Assembly (NCBI RefSeq): GCF_006517235.1
Contig: NZ_CP041188.1
Coordinates: 310,001 to 374,000, forward strand
Direction of reading: 5' to 3'
Origin: Pseudarthrobacter sp. NIBRBAC000502772
Lineage (GTDB): Bacteria; Actinomycetota; Actinomycetes; Actinomycetales; Micrococcaceae
Length of the DNA: 64,000 nt
This document shows, one piece after another, positions 25,849 through 37,297 of the stretch. Each line of letters begins with the position of its first letter. Position 1 is the first letter of the stretch. A program made the position numbers and the translations under genes. The notes under the pieces were generated by a model. The model saw only the letters and a list, made by a program, of their open reading frames with translations, was not told the DNA's origin and made no database searches.

Positions 25849-27567
25849 TTACTTCTTGATCCAGCCCAGGGTGGACCAGTCCGGAACCTGCGAGAGGCTC
25901 TGGAACAGGGACGGGCCGTAGTTGGCCAGGCCGGTGCGGACGAAGGAGATCTGCGGGCCGTTCATCACAACACCCATGGAGAAGTACTTGGCCATGTGCT
26001 CCTTTTCAACCTCCATGGCTGCCTTGTTGCGCTCGGCGTTGTCCTCGATGGAGGCGAGATCGGCGATCTTCTTGTCCAGCTCGGCATCGCCAAGACCGTT
26101 TTCGTTGACCGTGGAGTCGTAGTACTGCTTGACGGCATCGGTGGCATCCGGGCCAACGGTGTAGCCGGAGACGCTCATGTCGAAGTCGCGGCCGCCGATG
26201 ACCTTGCCGAAGTCGGCGGAGGCACGCTGGTCAATACCAACATCCATGCCGCCGGCCTGGAGCTGCTTCTGCAGGGTCTGGGTGAAGGCGAGGGTGGTGG
26301 GGTCGTCACCAAAGTTGCTGATCTTGAAGGCGGCGGGCTTGCCGTCCTTCTCCATGATTCCGGCGGCGTTGGGCGCGTAGCCGGCGTCGGTCAGGACCTT
26401 CTTGGCAACGTCCGCGCCGGTTTCCTTCACCGGGTAGTTGTCCTGGTAGTAGTCCGAGAACGGCAGGACCATCATGGAACCGGAGCTGGGCTCTTCCCAG
26501 TTCAGGCCATTGAAGCGGACCTTGCGGAGGGCTTCGCGGTCAACAGCGGCGAAGATGGCCTCGCGGACGGCGACGTCGGTGATCTTCTGGGCGTTGATGT
26601 TCATGCCACCGGCGAAGAGGCGCTGGCCACGGCGGACCTCGGAGTCCTTGGTGCCCTCAAGCTGCTTGTACAGGGCGATGGTGTTGGCGGACATGGCATC
26701 GATCTCGCCATTCTTGAAAGCAGCGATCTGTGCGCTGGTTTCCAGCTGGCGGAAGACGACGCTTTCCAGGACCGGCTTGGTGCCCCACCAGTTGTCGTTG
26801 GGGACCATGGTGACGGTTTTGGCTGCGGCGTCGTACTGGTCCACCTTGAAGGGGCCGGCCATCCATTCCGGATGCATTTCGCCCACGAAGCCTTCGTTGA
26901 AGATCGCAGGCGTGTTCACGGCCGGGTGGATCAGGCCGAAGAAGAGCGAATCCACGGGGTAAACCGGCTGGGTGGTCTTGACGATGATTTCTTTGTCGCT
27001 GCTGCCAGCCTCGACGGACTCAACGAATTCATAGGCCCCCGAGCTCACAATGTCGTAGCCGGCATCCGGGCTCTTCAGGATGTTCCAGGTGTTCTGGAAG
27101 GCCTTGATGTCGATCGGGGTGCCGTCGTTGTACGTGGCCTTGTCATTGACCTTGATGGTGACGGTCTGCTTGCCGTCCACAACCTTGCTCTCCACCGACT
27201 CGCAGAAGTCCTTGTTAGGCGTTGCCTTGCCGACGAAGTCGACCTTCCAGCAACCGCCGATGCCGCCACTGTTCACGGCCACCGGGTTGATCGGGGCCAT
27301 CATCGCGGAGTTGTCCGAGCTGTTGCCGTTGTTGGAGAACCCGTTGAAATCCGGCCCGATGCTGCCCAGCGGCAGGGTGACCTTGCCACCAGGCTCAAGA
27401 TCAGCGGCCGGCTTCTCGTTGATGCTGATGAGCTTGGCCAGGTCACTGCCCGTTCCCTGCCCCTTGGCGGTTTCCGGTCCGGTGGGTGTTCCGCCACCGC
27501 CGCAGGCCGTCAGCGCCAGGGCTGCGGCAATGGCCGCTGCGCCGCCGATCTTGGTCAGATTCCTCAT
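25849..27567 (-). CDS. ABC transporter substrate-binding lipoprotein (oligopeptide, SBP family 5)
   Basis: 572 residues from ATG at 27567, preceded by AAGGGA. The signal sequence and lipobox (AAIAAALALTAC, Cys about 22) anchor it outside the membrane. The family 5 binding-protein fold is shown by length and by segments such as TYNDGTPIDIKAFQNTWN and LIHPAVNTPAIFNEGFVGE. It captures peptides or similar ligands for the two permeases and double ATPase upstream. It is the last gene of that operon, 49 bases after the ATPase. The frame upstream of 27567 has no lipoprotein start and is excluded. Confidence 0.93.
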   Translation of the reverse strand: MRNLTKIGGAAAIAAALALTACGGGGTPTGPETAKGQGTGSDLAKLISINEKPAADLEPGGKVTLPLGSIGPDFNGFSNNGNSSDNSAMMAPINPVAVNSGGIGGCWKVDFVGKATPNKDFCESVESKVVDGKQTVTIKVNDKATYNDGTPIDIKAFQNTWNILKSPDAGYDIVSSGAYEFVESVEAGSSDKEIIVKTTQPVYPVDSLFFGLIHPAVNTPAIFNEGFVGEMHPEWMAGPFKVDQYDAAAKTVTMVPNDNWWGTKPVLESVVFRQLETSAQIAAFKNGEIDAMSANTIALYKQLEGTKDSEVRRGQRLFAGGMNINAQKITDVAVREAIFAAVDREALRKVRFNGLNWEEPSSGSMMVLPFSDYYQDNYPVKETGADVAKKVLTDAGYAPNAAGIMEKDGKPAAFKISNFGDDPTTLAFTQTLQKQLQAGGMDVGIDQRASADFGKVIGGRDFDMSVSGYTVGPDATDAVKQYYDSTVNENGLGDAELDKKIADLASIEDNAERNKAAMEVEKEHMAKYFSMGVVMNGPQISFVRTGLANYGPSLFQSLSQVPDWSTLGWIKK

Positions 27568-27616
27568 GGTTTTCCCTTCATAGGTGCGGGTGGTGCTTGT
27601 GATGGGTCGAAAAAAT

Positions 27617-29844
<2,228 letters not shown>

Positions 29845-29848
<4 letters not shown>

Positions 29849-30819
29849 TTGCTCATCTTCTCTGCGCTGTTCTTTTTGGCCCGGCCAACCGAACTGGAGC
29901 TCGGGTCGAAGGCGTCGCGCAGGCCATCGTTCATCATGGCCAGGGACCCCGTAAGCAGGAACATCACGGTGAGCGGGACCCAGAACATCCAGGGGAAGGT
30001 CTGGACCTGGGACGTGGCGCCGCCAATCAGCACGCCGAGGCTCACATCCGGCACCTTGATGCCGATGCCGATGAAGGAGAACGCCACTTCGGCCAGGATG
30101 GCCCCGGTGACGCCGCGGGTGATGTCCAGGACCAGCAGCGACCCAATGTTGGGGACCAGGTGCCGCCACACGATGCGCCGCGGCGGGACGCCCATGTACT
30201 GGGCCGCTTTGACGAAGTCCCGCTGCATCAGCGACATGGACATCGAGCGGATAAGCCGCGCGGTCCCCATCCAGCTGAACACGAGGAGCACGATGATCAG
30301 CAGGAGCCAGCTGGGGAGGTTCTTCTTCAGGCCGTCCCCTCCGCCGCTGGTGGCCACTGCCACCACCAGCAGGGCGGGCATCATAATGAGGGCCTCCAGG
30401 ACGAAGAGCATCACCTTGTCCACTTTGCCGCCGAAATAGGCCATGGTGCAGCCATAGACCGCGGCAACCAGGACGGATACGAGGCCCACAATCAGGCCGA
30501 TCATGATGGAGATCCTGGTGCCCTCAACAGTCATGGCGTAGAGATCGATGCCGGCCTGCGAGGTGCCGAGGAAGTGGTCGCCGGAAGGCGGCATGCCGAT
30601 ATTGAAGGGGTCTATGGTCTCCTTGTCCCAAGGACTGAAGAACCCGCCGACAAAGGAGAAGATGGTCAGGCCCAGGAAAACCGCCAGCCCGGCGACGGCA
30701 GTTTTGTTCCGCATAAAGCGGCGGAAAATGATGGTGGATTTGGCGATCACCACATCGGCATTTTCGAGGTGCGCGTCCTGCGCCACTGCTGCCGGATCCA
30801 CGGCATTGAGGTTGGTCAT
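29845..30819 (-). CDS. ABC transporter permease, OppC/DppC type
   Basis: 324 residues, about six transmembrane helices. The N-terminal OppC-type region, FMRNKTAVAGLAVFLGLTI then FFSPWDKETIDPFNIGMPPS followed by HFLGTSQAGID, is diagnostic of the second permease. The EAA-like coupling loop AAQYMGVPPRRIVWRHLVPN faces the ATPase. It pairs with the OppB-type permease encoded just upstream (2 bases apart). Its stop overlaps the ATPase start. Confidence 0.94.
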
Positions 30820-30821
30820 GG

Positions 30822-31805
30822 CTACTGCACCCTCACTCTCGGGTCAACAAGCGTGGTGGCGAAGTCGGCGAGGATGGCGCCCAGGGCGAAGATGACCGAG
30901 CCGTAGGCGAGGGTGGCCGTGGCCGCATTCACATCCTGCAGCGAGATGGCGTCAATGCTCCAGGACCCCACTCCTGGCCAGGCGAAGATCTTCTCGGCGA
31001 AGAAACCGCCGGCGAAGATGGCCGGGATGGTGAAGGCGATGCTTTGGGCGACCGGGATGAAGGAAACCCGGAGGGCGTGCCTGGTGATGGCCTGGTTCCG
31101 GGTGAGCCCCTTGGCCCGTGCCGTCCGGACGAAGTCCGCATTGACGTTGTCCAGCAGGTACTGGCGCTGCGCGATCTGGTACGAACCCCAGCCGACGAGC
31201 GTGATGGCGATCGTCGGAACCGCATAGTGGGCCACCATGTCCACAAACTGCGCCCACCCGGGTTGCATGCCCGGCGTGGAGATGCCTGTCACGAAGAAGA
31301 TGCGCTTTCCGACGGTTTCGTTGATGTTGATGGCACCGAGCTGCACCAGGAAGTAGGCAATGGGGGCGGGCACGATGTACGCGAGGTAGCTGTAGGACGT
31401 GATCACCCGGTCCTGGAACTTGTACTGCCGGGCCGCCGAGTAGACCCCGAGGGCGACGCCGATGACGAGGGTCAGGACGATGGATGCGAGGAAGAGCCGG
31501 GTGGAGATCCAGACGCGGTCCCCGAATTCAGCGTTGATGAAGGCGCCGTTGGGGCTGCGTCCCCAGTCCCAGCGGGTCACGATCCCGGTGAGCCACTCAA
31601 CGTAGCGCTCCCATGGGCTGAGGTCCGGATCCAGGCCTTTCAGGCGCATGGAATTGGCGACCTGCTCGGGGGTGGGGCGGGGAATCCGCTCCTGTTCGAG
31701 GAGGGCTGGCTTGAGGGAGCTGACGGCCAGGAAATAGCCGGCTGACGTGGTCAGGAAAATCATGAAGACGTAGGTGATGCCGCGCTTGGCGAGGTACCTG
31801 ATCAT
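30822..31805 (-). CDS. ABC transporter permease, OppB/DppB type
   Basis: 327 residues, six helices. It begins MIRYLAKRGITYVFMIFLTTS as OppB proteins do. The coupling loop ARAKGLTRNQAITRHALR and the conserved GGFFAEKIFAWPGVGSWSIDAI (FAWPG) region are present. It is the first gene of the operon OppB-OppC-OppDF-OppA. The unusual external segment of about 80 residues between helices 1 and 2 (LKPALLEQERIPRPTPEQVANSM in two parts) is also seen in other long OppB proteins. Confidence 0.94.
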   Translation of the reverse strand: MIRYLAKRGITYVFMIFLTTSAGYFLAVSSLKPALLEQERIPRPTPEQVANSMRLKGLDPDLSPWERYVEWLTGIVTRWDWGRSPNGAFINAEFGDRVWISTRLFLASIVLTLVIGVALGVYSAARQYKFQDRVITSYSYLAYIVPAPIAYFLVQLGAININETVGKRIFFVTGISTPGMQPGWAQFVDMVAHYAVPTIAITLVGWGSYQIAQRQYLLDNVNADFVRTARAKGLTRNQAITRHALRVSFIPVAQSIAFTIPAIFAGGFFAEKIFAWPGVGSWSIDAISLQDVNAATATLAYGSVIFALGAILADFATTLVDPRVRVQ

Positions 31806-32165
31806 GTGGCAGCTACTTCGGGTTCGTTGCCGCCGGGATTCTGGACGAACACTCCAAGGGATGCCCTTGGGCCGGCATCGGAGTTCCTGCCTTCACTACA
31901 TCCACGTTCCAGATCCTTCCGATTTCCCGGCCAGCAACGGGTCTCGCCGCCACCGGGTCCCCACCAGCGTGTAGCCGGCCTCCCGCGACCAGCGCAGAGC
32001 AAGTCCGGGTGGACTATGTTGCGGGTCACATTCCAGAGGAAACTACCACAGAGTAGCGTCCGAAATGCGGGCACCTGAGCGGAATCCGCGCGCTCCGTAT
32101 CAGATTGTTATGAATAATTCAGTGGAATTGATATGACTGGACGAGCCGCTGGATTCAGGCGTAGT
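31806..32165. other. 360-base gene-free gap upstream of opp operon
   Basis: This holds the promoter region of the minus-strand peptide transporter operon. I see an AT-rich patch at about 32104-32132 and a small hairpin AGTCC/GGACT at 32002-32015. No clear -10/-35 pair or convincing ORF was found. Confidence 0.5.
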
Positions 32166-32774
32166 CTACCGCCCGCGGACCACCCGCGTGACAAGTTCCC
32201 GCCAGGAGTCCGTCAGCCGCTCGGGCGCCAGGCCGTGGACGCGGACGGCGTGCAGGAGCCGGTCCGGATCCAGTGTTGCGGTCAGGGACATGGCCATCAG
32301 CAGCGGGTCCGCGTCCATGCCCTCCTCCCGGAGGAGGAGCTCGATGTGGCGCTGCCACAGCTTGACTGCCGGGACCTCATAGCGGCTGTGGGCCGAAGCC
32401 TCGGCCGCCCTCGCCAGGTCCCCGTGCTCCATCACATAGGCGATCCGCTCCGCACCGAAGGCGATCAGCCGCTCCAGGCCCGGGGCGCCCGGCCCCAAGG
32501 GCGGCGGGCCGAACATAAAGCGGGCCTGGAAGGCGGCCTCGGAATCGCTCAGCAGCGTCATCATCAGCCCGGCGCGGCTGCCGAACCGGCGGAAGACGGT
32601 GCCCTTGCCCACGCCGGCGCGCTCGGCCAGCCGGTCCATGGTCAGGGCGTCCGGGCCACACTCGGCAATCAGCTCCCGCGCCGCGCCCAACAGCCGCTCA
32701 CGATTCCGGGCAGCATCACTGCGCTCAGCGGGCGGGCCGGAGAGCGAACCGGGCAGCAGCGGGATAAAGCTCAC
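32166..32774 (-). CDS. TetR family transcriptional regulator
   Basis: 202 residues. The HTH (about 20-65) has NRERLLGAARELIAECGPDA and LTMDRLAERAGVGKGTVFRRF then GSRAGLMMTLL, clear TetR. The ligand domain carries an Arg/Met-rich C-terminus. It is divergent from an NADPH-dependent FMN reductase gene, with an inverted repeat CGGAC/GTCCG between them at 32805. It most likely represses that gene in response to an electrophile or quinone; this is inference from gene order. Confidence 0.92.
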   Translation of the reverse strand: MSFIPLLPGSLSGPPAERSDAARNRERLLGAARELIAECGPDALTMDRLAERAGVGKGTVFRRFGSRAGLMMTLLSDSEAAFQARFMFGPPPLGPGAPGLERLIAFGAERIAYVMEHGDLARAAEASAHSRYEVPAVKLWQRHIELLLREEGMDADPLLMAMSLTATLDPDRLLHAVRVHGLAPERLTDSWRELVTRVVRGR

Positions 32775-32804
32775 AGTCCATATCCTAGACCCGGGAATAA
32801 TAAT

Positions 32805-32818
32805 CGGACTACGGTCCG
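32805..32818. promoter_or_regulatory. TetR-type operator
   Basis: CGGACTACGGTCCG: 5-bp arms CGGAC/GTCCG around TACG, in the 121-base space between the divergent TetR and FMN reductase genes, 31 bases before the TetR start. Confidence 0.55.
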
Positions 32819-32895
32819 TTTAGTCCATGAAGGCACCAAGCCTCCACCCTTCCATCGGCCAGCGGTCCCACCGCGGCCCACTAAAGGAGTCCGTT

Positions 32896-33453
32896 ATGTC
32901 GAAGAGCACCGTCCTTACCCTTGTTGGCAGCCTCCGCGCCGAATCCACCAACCAGAAGCTCGCCGAAGCTATCCAGCTGAACGCTCCCGAGCAGGTTGAC
33001 GTGGTCATCCACGAAAGCCTGGGCAACATCCCGTTCTATAACGAGGACATCGACGTCGAGGGCCAGGTTCCCGCCGCGGCCGCCGCCCTCCGCGCAGCCG
33101 CCAACGATGCCGACACCATTCTCCTGGTGACCCCGGAGCACAACGGCACCGTGCCCGCATCGCTGAAGAACGCCATCGACTGGCTGTCCCGCCCCTTCGG
33201 TGCCGGCGCCCTCTCCGGCAAGCCCACCGCCGTCGTCGGTACCGCATTTGGCCAGTTCGGTGGCGTGTGGGCACAGGACGAGGCCCGCAAGGCAGTGGGC
33301 ATTGCCGGCGCCCAGGTGCTCGAGGACGTCAAGCTGGCCGTCCCGGGCTCCATGGTCCGCTTTGCCGAGCTGCACCCGAAGGACGATGCCGAGGTAGTGG
33401 AGCAGATCAAGGGCGTCTTCGACGCACTCGCCGCCGCAAAGCCGGCAGCGTAA
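32896..33453 (+). CDS. NADPH-dependent FMN reductase
   Basis: 185 residues from ATG at 32896, with AAAGGAG at ideal spacing. The flavodoxin-like fold shows GSLRAESTNQKLAEAI (FMN phosphate loop, about 9-24) and TPEHNGTVPASLKNAIDW (about 80-97), both diagnostic of the NADPH-dependent FMN/quinone reductase family. It probably reduces quinones, azo compounds or free FMN. It is divergent from and probably controlled by the TetR gene. A terminator follows. Confidence 0.94.
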   Translation: MSKSTVLTLVGSLRAESTNQKLAEAIQLNAPEQVDVVIHESLGNIPFYNEDIDVEGQVPAAAAALRAAANDADTILLVTPEHNGTVPASLKNAIDWLSRPFGAGALSGKPTAVVGTAFGQFGGVWAQDEARKAVGIAGAQVLEDVKLAVPGSMVRFAELHPKDDAEVVEQIKGVFDALAAAKPAA

Positions 33454-33482
33454 GGCAGCCGCACGCAGCAGCGCCAAGCAAC

Positions 33483-33520
33483 CAAATGCCCCGGGCACCG
33501 CAAGGTGGCCGGGGCATTTG
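33483..33520 (+). terminator. terminator after FMN reductase
   Basis: CAAATGCCCCGG (33483-33494) pairs with CCGGGGCATTTG (33509-33520). A nested CACC-GCAA-GGTG stem with a GNRA tetraloop lies in between. TTATC follows. Confidence 0.85.
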
Positions 33521-33629
33521 TTATCGCACCGTGAGCGGACCGGCGCTGACGCCCGTACGTGTGACCAAGTCTTGTTCCAACCGGTACCTCGCGGGCATTT
33601 TCAGGGCTGAGGGACCGCCGTAACGTTTA

Positions 33630-34529
33630 ATGCACGGAGAGCATTCGGGGATGGAACGCGGTGCGGACATGGCAGGCAGGCGGAGCGCCGGAAAGCTGAT
33701 GGCGACGGCGGCAGCACTTACGCTTCCGCTGTGGCTGGGATGCTGCGCCCCCACCTCCAACCCGTCTGCCGGGAGCAGCGTCGCACCCGGCGCAACCACC
33801 ATTGAACACTCGGACCGCGTCCAGCCGCCGTTGGTTCCAGTTCCCCAGCCGCAGGCACCCCCGCCGGTCACCGCTGTGCCCGCCGAAACCACCGGCCCGT
33901 CCGCCGCTTCGTCCCCCGAGCCCTCGGGCCACGCCTCCGGCGGGACGCCCGGAACACCCGGGCAGGGCTCCGGCACCACTCCCTCGTCCGGAACGGCTTC
34001 GCCCGGAACTGCCGCGCCGGGAGCCGCCGCGGCACCCGGTACAACTACTGCCTTGGGAGCGAGCCCCTCGCCGGCCCCCGAGTCCTCGGCCCCGCCCCCG
34101 GTCCAGCCGGCCCCTGGCCAGTCCGGCGGATCCCAGACGGTGACCGCCTACTACGTGCTGCTCGACGACGGCGGGGCGGGAGGTGTGCGCTTTGGCTGCA
34201 ACGACAGCCTGGCCGGCGTCCGCCGCACCATGGCGGGCTCCACGGAACCGTTGGCCAACGCCATGCGCGCCCTGCTCGACAACGCCACAGAACCGGCCCC
34301 TGGCCTGTACAACTCCCTGTCCGGCTCAACCCTCACGTTCCTGTCCGGCACCTTCGACGGCACGGCCGTGACAGTCTACCTGTCCGGCTCGATCCGCCCG
34401 GCGGGGGTGTGCGACGTCCCGCGCATCGAGGCCCAACTCACGCAGACTGCCGTCGCGTCGGTGGGCGCCATCCGCGCCGAGGTCTACGTCAACGGCGTGA
34501 GGCTCGCCGAGGCACTACGCCTCCAGTAG
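33630..34529 (+). CDS. lipoprotein with Pro/Ala/Thr-rich linker and GerMN-like domain
   Basis: 299 residues from ATG at 33630; ATGs at 33651 and 33669 are alternatives. A signal with lipobox-like WLGC (Cys about 38, next to a second Cys) is followed by about 125 residues of Pro, Ala, Thr, Ser and Gly, a likely wall-spanning linker. The last 125 residues (YYVLLDDGG, RALLDN, STLTFLSGTFDGTAVTVYLS, VNGVRLAEAL) resemble the GerMN fold found in spore germination and actinobacterial lipoproteins. Its function is unknown; exposure on the outer surface is expected. Confidence 0.8.
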   Translation: MHGEHSGMERGADMAGRRSAGKLMATAAALTLPLWLGCCAPTSNPSAGSSVAPGATTIEHSDRVQPPLVPVPQPQAPPPVTAVPAETTGPSAASSPEPSGHASGGTPGTPGQGSGTTPSSGTASPGTAAPGAAAAPGTTTALGASPSPAPESSAPPPVQPAPGQSGGSQTVTAYYVLLDDGGAGGVRFGCNDSLAGVRRTMAGSTEPLANAMRALLDNATEPAPGLYNSLSGSTLTFLSGTFDGTAVTVYLSGSIRPAGVCDVPRIEAQLTQTAVASVGAIRAEVYVNGVRLAEALRLQ

Positions 34530-34547
34530 CGCAACTGATCAACAGAT

Positions 34548-34579
34548 GTTGCCTTATCGGCAACTGCCGGCTGTATCCT
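34548..34579 (+). promoter_or_regulatory. operator-like inverted repeat and -10 box of aminotransferase
   Basis: GTTGCC (34548-34553) and GGCAAC (34559-34564) form an inverted repeat. TATCCT (34574-34579) is followed by exactly six bases and GTG at 34586, the leaderless-type arrangement. A repressor at the repeat would sit in the -35 region. Confidence 0.45.
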
Positions 34580-34585
34580 GAAGGT

Positions 34586-35890
34586 GTGAGCCACGAAACA
34601 CTTGATGCCGGCGCAGTGCAGCTACCGGCCGAAGCCATTGATGCCATCGAGCGCGCGGCCACGTCCGCCCACCGCGCCGCCCATCCCCACGAGGCGCTGT
34701 TTTCGGAGCGCGCAGCCAACATTAAGCAGTCAGCGGTGCGGGACGTTTTCGACATTTCGATGCGCCCCGGACTGGTGTCCCTTGCCGGGGGCAGTCCGTA
34801 CCTGCAATCCCTTCCGCTTGAGCGGCTGGCCGCCACGGCGGCAAGCATCATCGCCAACGAAGGGCTCACGGCCCTGCAGTACGGCGGCGGGCAGGGCACG
34901 GAAGAACTGCGCACCCAGATCTGCGAGGTGATGGCGGCAGAAGGAATCCTGGACGCGGTCCCGGAGAATGTGGTGATCACCGCAGGCTCCCAGTCGGCCC
35001 AGGATGTGGCCACCAAGGTCTTCTGCAACCCGGGCGACGTGGTGCTGGTCGAGAACCCCACCTACGTGGGTGCCCTCAATACGTTTGAGGCATACCAGGT
35101 GGAGGTGGCCACCGTGGAAATGGACGACGACGGCCTGGTGCCTGAGCTGCTGGAGGCCCGGATCGCCGCCCTCCAGACAGCCGGGAAGAACATTAAGTTC
35201 CTCTACACCATCCCCAACTTCAACAACCCCTCAGGAATCACCCTGGCCGGGGAACGCCGCCAGCGGGTTGTTGATATATGCCGGAACGCGAATATTCTCG
35301 TGCTGGAAGACAACCCGTATGGGCTCCTCCGGTACAACGGGACACCGCTGGAACCGCTCCGCGCGGCCAACCCCGCCGATGTCATCTACATGGGATCGTT
35401 CTCCAAGATCTTCGCCCCTGGTCTCCGCATCGGCTGGGCATTGGTCCCGGAGCACCTCCAGCGGCGCTACTACCTGGCATCCGAATCTGTGACGCTGTGC
35501 CCGCCGACGCTGAACCAGATGCTGGTGTCCGCCTACCTCAGGGACTATGACTGGAAGGGCCAGATCGAGACCTACCGGGATCTGTACGCCGAACGATGCA
35601 CGGCGATGTTGGCCGCCCTGGACGAATACATGCCAGCCGGCACCAGCTGGACAAGCCCGGAAGGCGGCTTCTTCGTCTGGGTCACGCTGCCGGCAGGCGT
35701 GGATACCTATCCCCTGCTGCAGAAGGCGATCGAAGCCGGTGTTGTCTTTATCCCCGGGGCTGCCTTCACTCCGTCCGATTCGCCGTCCAATAAGCTGCGG
35801 CTGGCGTTCAGCGCGGTGCCGCCCAACGCCATCAAGGAAGGCGTCCGCCGTTTGGCCCCGGTACTGCGCGAAGCCCTTGCAGCGCTGTAA
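34586..35890 (+). CDS. PLP-dependent aminotransferase (class I/II, AAT-I fold)
   Basis: 434 residues. LVSLAGGSPYLQSLPLE, QYGGGQGTEELR, ITAGSQSAQDV and YTIPNFNNPSG are typical of the LysN/kynurenine-type aminotransferase group. The PLP Lys is in GSFSKIFAPGLRIGW and the substrate Arg near KLRLAFS. It transfers amino groups between amino acids and 2-oxoacids; the substrate (aromatic, branched-chain or 2-aminoadipate) is not fixed. GTG start, no Shine-Dalgarno. The earlier open frame to 34409 overlaps the lipoprotein gene. Confidence 0.92.
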   Translation: MSHETLDAGAVQLPAEAIDAIERAATSAHRAAHPHEALFSERAANIKQSAVRDVFDISMRPGLVSLAGGSPYLQSLPLERLAATAASIIANEGLTALQYGGGQGTEELRTQICEVMAAEGILDAVPENVVITAGSQSAQDVATKVFCNPGDVVLVENPTYVGALNTFEAYQVEVATVEMDDDGLVPELLEARIAALQTAGKNIKFLYTIPNFNNPSGITLAGERRQRVVDICRNANILVLEDNPYGLLRYNGTPLEPLRAANPADVIYMGSFSKIFAPGLRIGWALVPEHLQRRYYLASESVTLCPPTLNQMLVSAYLRDYDWKGQIETYRDLYAERCTAMLAALDEYMPAGTSWTSPEGGFFVWVTLPAGVDTYPLLQKAIEAGVVFIPGAAFTPSDSPSNKLRLAFSAVPPNAIKEGVRRLAPVLREALAAL

Positions 35891-35943
35891 CGTTGGCCGG
35901 ACTGAGTGTGGCCACGATTGATACTGAACAAGGAGTACAAAGC

Positions 35944-36372
35944 ATGAGCGGAATTATTGTTGTCGGCGTTGACGGCAGCGGCACCGCCAAGAAGGCCGCC
36001 GAATCGGCGCGGGATCTCGCCGCCGCCCTGGGCGCCTCGCTGCACGTCGTCTCAGCCTTCGACAGCGACCGCACCGAGGTCTTCGGCACGGGCAGCGACC
36101 AGTGGATCGTTTCCGACGCCGACGGTGCCGAGCATGTTGCCAAGACAGTGGCCGAGGCCCTGGCCGGCTCCACCAAGGTGACCTACTCGGCCGCCCGCGG
36201 CAAGCCTGCCGAAGCGCTCATCAAGGAAGCCGAGCGCCTGGACGCCAAGATGATCGTGGTGGGCAACCGGCGGATGCGCGGCATTGGCCGGGTCCTGGGA
36301 AGCGTGGCCAACAGCGTGGCCCACAACGCCACCTGCGACGTCTATATCGCCAACACCTACGACGCCGACTAG
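35944..36372 (+). CDS. universal stress protein (UspA family)
   Basis: 142 residues from ATG at 35944 with AAGGAG at proper spacing. One Usp domain: IIVVGVDGSGTAKKAAESA at the start, and the ATP-binding pattern GNRRMRGIGRVLGSVANSV (G-2x-G-9x-S) near the C-terminus, followed by CDVYIANT. Family members bind ATP and aid survival under stress by unknown means. Single gene, terminator following. Confidence 0.94.
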   Translation: MSGIIVVGVDGSGTAKKAAESARDLAAALGASLHVVSAFDSDRTEVFGTGSDQWIVSDADGAEHVAKTVAEALAGSTKVTYSAARGKPAEALIKEAERLDAKMIVVGNRRMRGIGRVLGSVANSVAHNATCDVYIANTYDAD

Positions 36373-36377
36373 CTGAC

Positions 36378-36427
36378 AACGGGACACCATGCACCACCCG
36401 CGGCGGGCGCGGTGCATGGTGTCCGTT
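36378..36427 (+). terminator. hairpin after universal stress gene
   Basis: AACGGGACACCATGCACC (36378-36395) pairs with GGTGCATGGTGTCCGTT (36411-36427) with one bulged G and a 15-base GC-rich loop, 6 bases after the stop. Confidence 0.7.
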
Positions 36428-36648
36428 CTCACCCCCGCCACGGCAACCACATCGCGCCGGGGCTGCTCTTGCCGGAAACCCTGGAGAGCGTGCTGCGCGG
36501 CGACTGGAAATTCTTCGCGGCCCTCTCAGGCATTGCCCTGGTTCTGGGCGGCCTGATGTTCGCCACGTTGCCTGCCTTGACTGACGGCATGGCGGGTAAT
36601 CCCGAGATGGTCGAGATGATGACGGCCTACTCCGCCTACGGCTACTGA
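36412..36648 (+). CDS. possible small single-helix membrane protein or gene fragment
   Basis: 78 codons with one hydrophobic segment (FFAALSGIALVLGGLMFATL, about 35-54), ending MTAYSAYGY. The first third lies inside the terminator hairpin, so a later start (GTG near 36490) would be needed. It recalls the N-terminal helix of ABC exporter permeases and could be a remnant. Without a clear ribosome site I treat it as doubtful. Confidence 0.3.
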   Translation: MHGVRSHPRHGNHIAPGLLLPETLESVLRGDWKFFAALSGIALVLGGLMFATLPALTDGMAGNPEMVEMMTAYSAYGY

Positions 36649-36661
36649 CGCCAGGCTTCCG

Positions 36662-37270
36662 CTAAAGGAGCCAGCCGCGCAAAAGCCACCACAGGCCGGC
36701 TATCACCAGGCCGCCGAACAGCGACCCGGCCACCACCTGCGCCAGGGTGTGCGCGCGGAGCACCACCCGGGACCAGCCGACGGCGGGAACCAGCAGGAGT
36801 AACGGCAGCCAGGCCGGACCGAGCATCAGGACGGAAATAACTGCGGCCGACGACACCGCCGCCGCGTGGCCGCTGATCTTCCAGAAGGGGCTCACGGCGG
36901 CCAGCACAACGATGCCGCCGACGATGGCCAGCACCATGACCATCACGCTTCGCGGCGCACCGGCGGCTTGCAGCACCACCAGGCCGGCGGTCACGGACGC
37001 CAGTGCCATGAGCAGTACGGGTGCCCGCTGTTTGCGGTTGCTGACGTGGTGGTCCGTGACCTTGCCCAGCCTTACGAGCCCCAGGAGCACAACGAGCGGC
37101 AGTACGCACACAAACAGCGCGGCCAAGGCTCCATAGCCGATGGTGCCTGGGAATCCGGCCTCCACCACAGGGCTGACCAGGAGCTGAAGCGTCACCACCA
37201 CCGGCGGCTGGAACACCTCTGTCAGCCATCGGGCGGCCAGGTTCCTGGACTGAATGGCGGTTTGGTCCAC
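36662..37270 (-). CDS. PAP2-type phosphatase family membrane protein
   Basis: 202 residues, about six helices. The three PAP2 motifs are present in degraded form: DHHVSNRKQRAP (motif 1), ISGHAAAVSS with the catalytic His (motif 2), and SRVVLRAHTLAQ (motif 3), where the usual final Asp is Gln. Family members dephosphorylate lipid phosphates such as phosphatidate or undecaprenyl pyrophosphate. The Gln substitution may alter activity. Start ATG at 37270. Confidence 0.85.
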   Translation of the reverse strand: MDQTAIQSRNLAARWLTEVFQPPVVVTLQLLVSPVVEAGFPGTIGYGALAALFVCVLPLVVLLGLVRLGKVTDHHVSNRKQRAPVLLMALASVTAGLVVLQAAGAPRSVMVMVLAIVGGIVVLAAVSPFWKISGHAAAVSSAAVISVLMLGPAWLPLLLLVPAVGWSRVVLRAHTLAQVVAGSLFGGLVIAGLWWLLRGWLL

Positions 37271-37297
37271 GGTGTTGATGTTCGTAGTCCCGGCGTC

